Shown in pieces: positions 57,941-64,000 of a DNA stretch of 64,000 bases; positions within the stretch are counted from its first letter, which is position 1; each line of letters begins with the position of its first letter. The notes below the pieces were generated by a model. It was not told where the DNA came from, did not search any database, and saw only the letters and a program-made list of their open reading frames with translations. The position numbers and the translations under genes were made by a program. The stretch covers positions 62,001 to 126,000 of the forward strand of contig LNKV01000004.1 in assembly GCA_001465935.1 (NCBI GenBank). Direction: 5' to 3'. Source of the DNA: Clarireedia homoeocarpa. Taxonomy: Eukaryota > Ascomycota > Leotiomycetes > Helotiales > Rutstroemiaceae.

Positions 57941-59058
57941 TGATGATACGATGAATAATGATTATGAGAAAAAAAGTAAAGAGAACAGAGTATTTGATCA
58001 AGATAGATAAATACATACTGTGAACATATGAAATATGAAACGGTGGAGATCTTTCGGTCGAAGAAAAGGGGAAGTAAGAGAAGTACGCATTAAAGTGAAG
58101 TCACGCGAGTAGTTTTTCATGAATAGAAAAAAATGGTGAAGAAAATATCATAGAACTCGTGATCATACTCGTACTCGTACGTCGACATTACAATCAAATG
58201 CGCAGATACAGTGGATGTAACGCTGCACTCCTCTCTGCAAACTCCAACACAAGTGGGACAGATGGACTGAACCCAACCCAAGACACCACAACATACTGCA
58301 TATACATCATCAAACAAATTACCTTACCTTATTTGTCCCCTCCCCTTTTCCCCACCCCCCCTTACCCCTCTACCTACTACCTATAATACGTCGTATGCGC
58401 GTATGCATAAGTGACATGCACAATTTCCCCTCATTCTCGGTTCCGCATATCCTCGGTTTCTGGTAGCGAGAAGAAGAGAGTGAAAAATAATCTATATGCT
58501 GGGTCGGGTAAGGTCGGGCCCGATACTGTATTCGCTTGGTAGGGACGAGCCGATGGGCCGAAGGGGGGTTTTTGAGGTTGTCGGTTTTTTTTGGATTTTA
58601 ACTTGGAGTTTTGGGTTTGCTTTGCTTTGGGGCAAGGCGAGGATTGGTTGGTGTTATTGCGATTTGCGTTGTGTTTTGGTAGAGATACGGATAGGAATGG
58701 AATGGAATGGGATGGGATGGAGGGAGAGGGCAGCAGGAGGGAATAGGAGGGGCGGATGTTGGTATTGCGTTCTGCAGAACAACCTCCAAGGTAACTCTAC
58801 TGCATGCATTTCATTCACCTTCCCGGCATTAAGTTTGCTGGAATCAGATCGATTGGTTCGTCTGATGTTACTTCCTCAGTATATGGGTGGGGGACTCGAG
58901 GTTGCTTATTCCGCTCTACTCTGCTCTGCTGGACGACTACACTTTACTCTCCCTAAACTCGGCATAACATTCCCCCGGCGCGGTCCCCTTTACCTCGCTT
59001 TTATAGCACCTCGACCGCTAGGTTTCCCGAGATAACACACACACATATACATACACAT

Positions 59059-59090
<32 letters not shown>

Positions 59091-59875
59091 GTAAGACACT
59101 CTTTCCCTTACCTCATTCTAATCAATCTCCATCCCTTATTCCTCTCCTGGTCTCCAGAACAAAACACATACACAAAAAAACAAAAACAAAAAAGTCTCAG
59201 ACCTTCCTAATTTTACTTCTCGGAGCATACCGAGTAGACTAACTACCCTACCCTACCATAGCATACCAAGACAGTAAGCTTACTCGTCGCTTGGTTCTGA
59301 CTGATATGTATTGCTTGTCAAACCAGTCTCCTTTTAAACGTTTGTGCAGATATATATATGCAAGGTAGACCCAGAGAAGTAAGATACGTGCCGCTGCAGT
59401 GGGGGTGCCCGTGCCTTGTGCCGGCCCAGCGACTGGGTTTTTGGGAAGAATGAAGATGAGGTGTGGTAGGGGTTATGTGCTGTGCTGTGCTGTGATGGTG
59501 GTAATAGGAAAAATAAAAGAGGGGAGACAGTTAATTTCTTACGGAGAAATGGTAAGCATGACTTTCATATGTAATAGAGGGGGAAAATAGGTAGTTCCTG
59601 GCTTGAAAGAGATGATATTGTTAAACTGCCTGCTTAACCGCCATTGCTAAATAATTTTGGTATCTTATAGATGATGTGAAAACAGAGACATAACTTCGTA
59701 AATTCATGTACATGCAAGTAAGCAAACTAGAGATATCATGAGCTATCGTTGAAGCCCCGCAGGTTCATACCATAACGCCAAAAAAAAACCCCCATCAACG
59801 CAAACGTATCCATTTTGACAACAAATAACCACCCATATCCAAACATAAGTACTCATATACACACAAAACACAACA
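57941..59875. other. Convergent 1.9 kb spacer
   Basis: No supportable gene. A 179-codon ATG frame at 58496-59035 is Gly/Trp/Leu-rich over simple GGAATG and GGGATGG repeats and has no recognisable domain. An ACAT microsatellite is listed separately. Confidence 0.5.
59036..59090. repeat. (ACAT)n/(AC)n microsatellite
   Basis: About eleven ACAT units with interspersed CA and TA dinucleotides. Confidence 0.92.
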
Positions 59876-62354
59876 TTACTGATGAATAACAGGCATATAC
59901 TGTCCATCAAACCCCACCATTGCCGTATCATCATATTCCATTGGTAAACCATCATAAGGCATATCTAACCCATCAGGTAGATTCCCCCACAACATACCAT
60001 CGAGATCCCAAACCCCGCCATTATCGAGCATAAGTAGTTGTTCTTCTCCCATAATCTCCACTTGTTGCAGTAAGTCATTATCCATATACTGTCGTCCATT
60101 CATCATGCCGAATCCATCAGATACTGGGGGGCCTAAGCGGGGACTTGCTTGTCTAGTCGAGGGCATTTTGCTGGCTTCATAGACTTTGCTTACGACTTCT
60201 CTGCTGCGTCGCGCGGCTACTGACCAATCTGCCATTGCATCGAAGGCCTCGAGTACAATCTCGATTTGGGCTTGCCATTCTCGTACTTGTGTTTTGTTCC
60301 ATGATTCCCAGAAAATACTGACAAGAGGAATCATGGAGGCTTGGTATATAAACCAAACGCCATTCCATCCAAGCATTTGGTTCGCTTTGCATTCACGTGA
60401 TATGTCCTCAATGGTTTCCCGAGCGATAGTGCGGCATATTCGGACAGCCGTGAGTTCTTCCTTGCTTGTGAGACTCTGATTGCCACGATTGGCGAGATCG
60501 AGAAGAACAGAGCGATACAAGACAATGCGTAGATTTTGGTAGCGCCATTTCATAACGCAACGAGCGGTATATATGGATTCTGGGCAAGTTTCTGTGGACC
60601 GCAGCATCCAAGGAAGGTTTTCATACCATTCGACGAGTTGTCCATCGAGAAGTGCAAGATGTTCGTTTCGGAGAAGTGGTGTCTGCGCGAGGACGTCTTG
60701 AATCTGCGTTGCAATCTTACAGAATTTGATGTTTTCTATAAGAGGCACGATGTTCATGCTGTGGTTCTGCAGGTTGATTAGACGAACGTAACGGAATGAC
60801 ATAGGGGTGGGTTGCACCAACCGGATTATGTAAACTTGCAGGAGGTTGCATGGAAACAGTAGGTCCCCACCGACCCATAGAAGGTCTTCCTAAAGTAGTG
60901 GAGGCCCATGTATCTAAACAAAATAAACTCCACCATGTCCTTCGTCTCTGTTCTGCGGTAAGATTCCCTTCCGCATTGTTCTCATGTGCACTTTCTCGAT
61001 GTAAGCCCATGGCGCATGCCATCCGTAAGGCAGCCCCGCAAATCGCATTAGCCATGTTGGGACGGTTGATATAGTGAAGATAATAACCTCCCATCAAAGC
61101 CAGGGCTTGCAAAGTTTCCAGATGACCACTACCGAAGCTATCAAGCCCCAAATGATCTCTCGCTCGATTGTAAAAGTTGATGTGGCTATGATCGTCAGAT
61201 TTACTTGCGACAATGCTACCCATTGCGAACACCATATTCAACAGCGCAAGCCATGGAGCATCTTGTCGACGTCCATTCAGGAAGTCGGCCCTAAACGAGG
61301 GCTCGTCGAGCATAGGTACAAAGATCTGTACTCTATTGAAGTAAGCATCAACAAGATTTTGACCATCGGATGACCATGGGATTGCAAGGTAGCTCTTTAC
61401 AGAACCTCCCAGGCGCGGGGTTGGGTAATTACTGCTTGCAGATATTTGCTTGTTGTTGGTAGGGGCTAGTAAAGACCGAAGCCGCGGTGCGACTTTGAGC
61501 ATAACTAAAAGCGCAGCTTTAATTGATGTCGCACCAAGATATGATGATTGTCTATCTACTGACAGAGACAAAGCGTTCACATCATCGGCCTCAGCAGGTA
61601 TTGGTTCTCGATTTCTTCTTTCCTCGTCCCATTCCGTGTCTTGACTAGGTATTTGTTCGAGATTCGCAAGACTTCTATCCTCGTCGGATCCTGAATTCAG
61701 TGGAGATCTATATTCTTGTGATGTTGGAGAAGTATTGGAGCCGGATGGAGATGTGTTTGAGAGCGCGCTTTGTGGGCTTTGGTCGACCAAAGCAACAAGC
61801 TCATTGCGCGACAATGGAAGTAAGTCCTGTACCTCGCGATTGGGATAAAGACGTCGGAGAATGGATCGGCATTCTTCTAAGGATTGAGTAAGGGCATCAA
61901 GTGTCCTACTTTCGTTAGCAATTATCGCGACAATGAAGACACATAATTATCGTACTTTCGCGAGGGAATTACCCTCTGTCTGTGTTTGTCGTAATAACAT
62001 GGTTTTGGGGACCGACATCCCACACATTGTCCGCAAGGTTGTCTACCATCACATCGTATTTTACGCCGTTTGCATTCTGCACAAGCATGAGGGGTTGTGA
62101 TTCTTTTCGATACTCCGTTCGTTGATTGTTTGGGTGTGCTCTGACTGAGCTCGGAACTTCCATTTTGGCGGGGTGGTGCCAGCCCTTGAACTAGAACAGA
62201 GAGGAAAGGTCAACGATCAGCAAAAAGCGCAAACGCTCTGTATCTCTACAACGACGGTACAAGGTACCCCAATAGGAAAATAGTTATATTTGGAAGTATC
62301 TTCGAGAGACTTACATGTATGAAACATCTTTGCTGACCCAATTGATGAAGGCAT
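59876..62354 (-). CDS. Zn2Cys6 transcription factor with fungal MHR domain
   Basis: Nuclear regulator, target genes unknown. Exons 62354-62315, 62190-61956, 61905-60822 and 60766-59876 give 749 residues in phase. The zinc cluster starts at HACAECKRRKIRCDG: Cys50, 53, 60, 66, 69 and 78 have spacing 2-6-5-2-8, with an extra Cys72 inside the last loop. A linker and short dimerisation helix follow (TLDALTQSLEECRSILRRLYP). The middle homology region (about residues 240-560) shows the Fungal_trans pattern: ALMGGYYLHYINRPNMA, LRMACAMGLHRES, RRRTWWSLFCLDTWASTTLGRPSMG. An Asp/Gly/Met-rich tail may activate. Exon 1 was found by phase from a strong GTAAGT donor, so the first 13 residues are less certain. 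Exon 3 begins at a tandem AAGTAG acceptor. Confidence 0.88.
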
Positions 62355-64000
62355 GAGGATATTTCCGAAGTCCGAAGGACAATATCCGCCCGTCTGGAAA
62401 GAGTGGAACAAGAGTTTGACTGGCAGTGATCGCAGAGCGTAATCAGCTCGATATGAAATATGACAGAAATTCCGAGTACGCTTGATCTTCGAGCCGACGT
62501 GACCCTGATTCTCGGTCGGGAGTGAGACGAGTGAAGGTACGGGGGATGGCTGCAGCGGTTCCGGCAATCTTCATTCGTGAATGATAGTCGAAGTAACGTT
62601 CGCGGTAAAGAGGCCCACGACGTCGCGGACGATGCTGACCTTAGCTGACGGCACACGACCCTATTCTGTCAATAACCCTGATAGATTTCAATATTATATC
62701 TCTACGACGTTGTAGCGGTCGCCGTTTAAAGGGGATACGAAGGTAGGAAGTTTCCTTGGTTTCCTCTGATTGCAACGGTGGAACGGCAAATCATATGTAG
62801 CGCACCCTGGCCCTACCTATATGTATGTGCGTGTGTGTGCGTATTGTATATGCAGATTCCCATGGGCAAGATGAGCTGATTTCCCCCCTTGCTAGATCTC
62901 ACACTTGGGGAGCGCAATGCCCAAGACTTTTCTTTCATGCGACAGTGGGAAATGAAATTAAGCTGATGGCGATCGACCGGGGTATCGGTAAAGATGGTTG
63001 AGTCACTGGCCAGCCGAAGTCCTGGATTGAGTGAGGATATACAAAGTATGATCCCGAAGGCTGGTGGACGTGGGAAATGCGAGGTGCGAGGTGGGAGATG
63101 GCGAACGGCGAATGGCGAATGGCGAATGGGAAAGGCAGAATGAAGCCCCTCCCTGCTCATGGAGGCTTCGATGGACGACTGCAGTCTTTTTTCTTCAATC
63201 TGGCCTTCTTTTTCGCTTTTCGCTTGCTGATCTGCTTTGCGTTGCTTTGGCTTGCGTGGGGATCGGATCTTGGGTCTTTGCCATTCGTCTTTTTTCATCT
63301 GATCTTTCCCCAGCCAGCCGTGCCAGCCCAGCTCCCAGCTCCCCACAAACTGCTACCCCACACGCAATTCATCCTTTGTGGCTCTGCTTGGGTGAATGGG
63401 GAAAAGCACGTACAGTAGCGTATTTCTCGGATAGACGGAGAGAATTCTCTGAGGCCGTTGATTGGCGGAGCGGAGGCGGGCTCCATGAGATGGCCAAGAG
63501 GATCTCAAGAGACTGCCGGAAAATCTATTTCGCGAATGCTCCGCCGACCTTTTTCGTGGGAGAACATGTTACCACACATTTCAACCGGACACCCACCACC
63601 ATCCACCAACATCCATCACCTGCCATGGAACAGCAGTCGCTTGCCATTTGGAATATTCCCATGGGCAAATCACTGCAGCAATGGGGAGCACAAACACGAT
63701 CGACACATCATCATGCTATCATGCGCTGGGAGATTGGAGATTAATTGAAAAAAGCTGGAAAATTGCGGTCAACACGTGTCGAGCAGCCTCGCAACCCTCA
63801 ACTCTCGTCTCCAAACTTTGGCTCGCGCCAAAGACCCGGACTATCTGAAGTGGCTTTCTTGCTCAGTTGCAGTGGCCGAAAAATTTCATAAAAACACGGC
63901 ACGGATCACTGACGCGATATTCAACTGCTTACCTTATACGGTCACCCATGAGACGTAGTTCATGCAATATATCAACGACCTCATGCGCCGCTCCTCTCTT
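62355..64000. other. Terminal 1.65 kb without a supportable gene
   Basis: Promoter side of the zinc-cluster gene plus unknown sequence. Overlapping frames at 63064-63958 start at GTG or are basic low complexity and do not read as conserved protein. A small GCGAATG repeat is listed separately. A gene may begin beyond the window. Confidence 0.45.
63098..63130. repeat. GCGAATG short tandem repeat
   Basis: Four units of ATGGCGA(A/C)-type heptamer, the first with C for T. Confidence 0.8.

Noticed and set aside
58496..59035. 179-codon ATG frame between ULA1 and the zinc-cluster gene
   Set aside because: Built on GGAATG/GGGATGG simple repeats, Gly/Trp/Leu-rich, no domain, ends in a microsatellite region.
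63064..63744. 226-codon frame near the window end
   Set aside because: Begins at GTG, overlaps two other frames of similar quality, low-complexity basic sequence.

Overview
This window looks like a chromosome segment of a filamentous ascomycete. The evidence is short introns (mostly 44-80 nt) with GTRNGT-type donors and CTAAY branch points, long acidic linkers, a HET-domain protein, a fungal hybrid histidine kinase, a Zn2Cys6 regulator and a GH125 mannosidase. The overall flavour suggests Leotiomycetes (Sclerotiniaceae-like), but that is an impression and not a search result. I saw no rRNA, tRNA, CRISPR array, recognisable transposase or reverse transcriptase. I hand-assembled 23 gene models by joining exons at GT/AG sites and checking reading phase; UTRs were not resolved.

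Region 1 (1-28.3 kb) is dense and mostly conserved housekeeping: the 3' part of a GT2-family membrane glycosyltransferase, mitochondrial helicase SUV3, a vacuolar R-SNARE, a small unknown, tRNA CCA-adding enzyme, TRAPPIII subunit TRS85, a J-domain protein, TTI2, PI(3,5)P2 phosphatase FIG4, a CHMP7-like ESCRT-III protein, RAD18, POL32 and a secreted GH125 alpha-mannosidase. Most are in divergent or convergent pairs. RAD18 and POL32, both PCNA-dependent damage-tolerance factors, share a 402 bp intergenic region that carries an MluI cell-cycle box. Four endomembrane genes (R-SNARE, TRS85, FIG4, CHMP7) lie within 17 kb.

Region 2 (28.3-49.3 kb) is sparse and accessory-like: a 1003-residue HET-domain protein, a PAS/GAF hybrid histidine kinase and three proteins I cannot name, separated by 1-4 kb gene-free stretches with homopolymer tracts, hairpins and three families of short tandem repeats.

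Region 3 (49.3-64 kb) returns to moderate density: a HEI10/Zip3-like meiotic RING protein, a secreted type-B carboxylesterase with ten exons, ribose-5-phosphate isomerase, the NEDD8 E1 regulatory subunit (ULA1/NAE1) and a Zn2Cys6 transcription factor, then about 1.6 kb with no supportable gene.

No clearly new multi-gene system is visible. The most useful leads are the RAD18/POL32 head-to-head pair, introns whose retention would change protein ends (histidine kinase receiver, HEI10-like C-terminus, an unknown protein with an in-frame TAG), a 6-nt microexon, and the repeat-rich gene desert around 43-47 kb.
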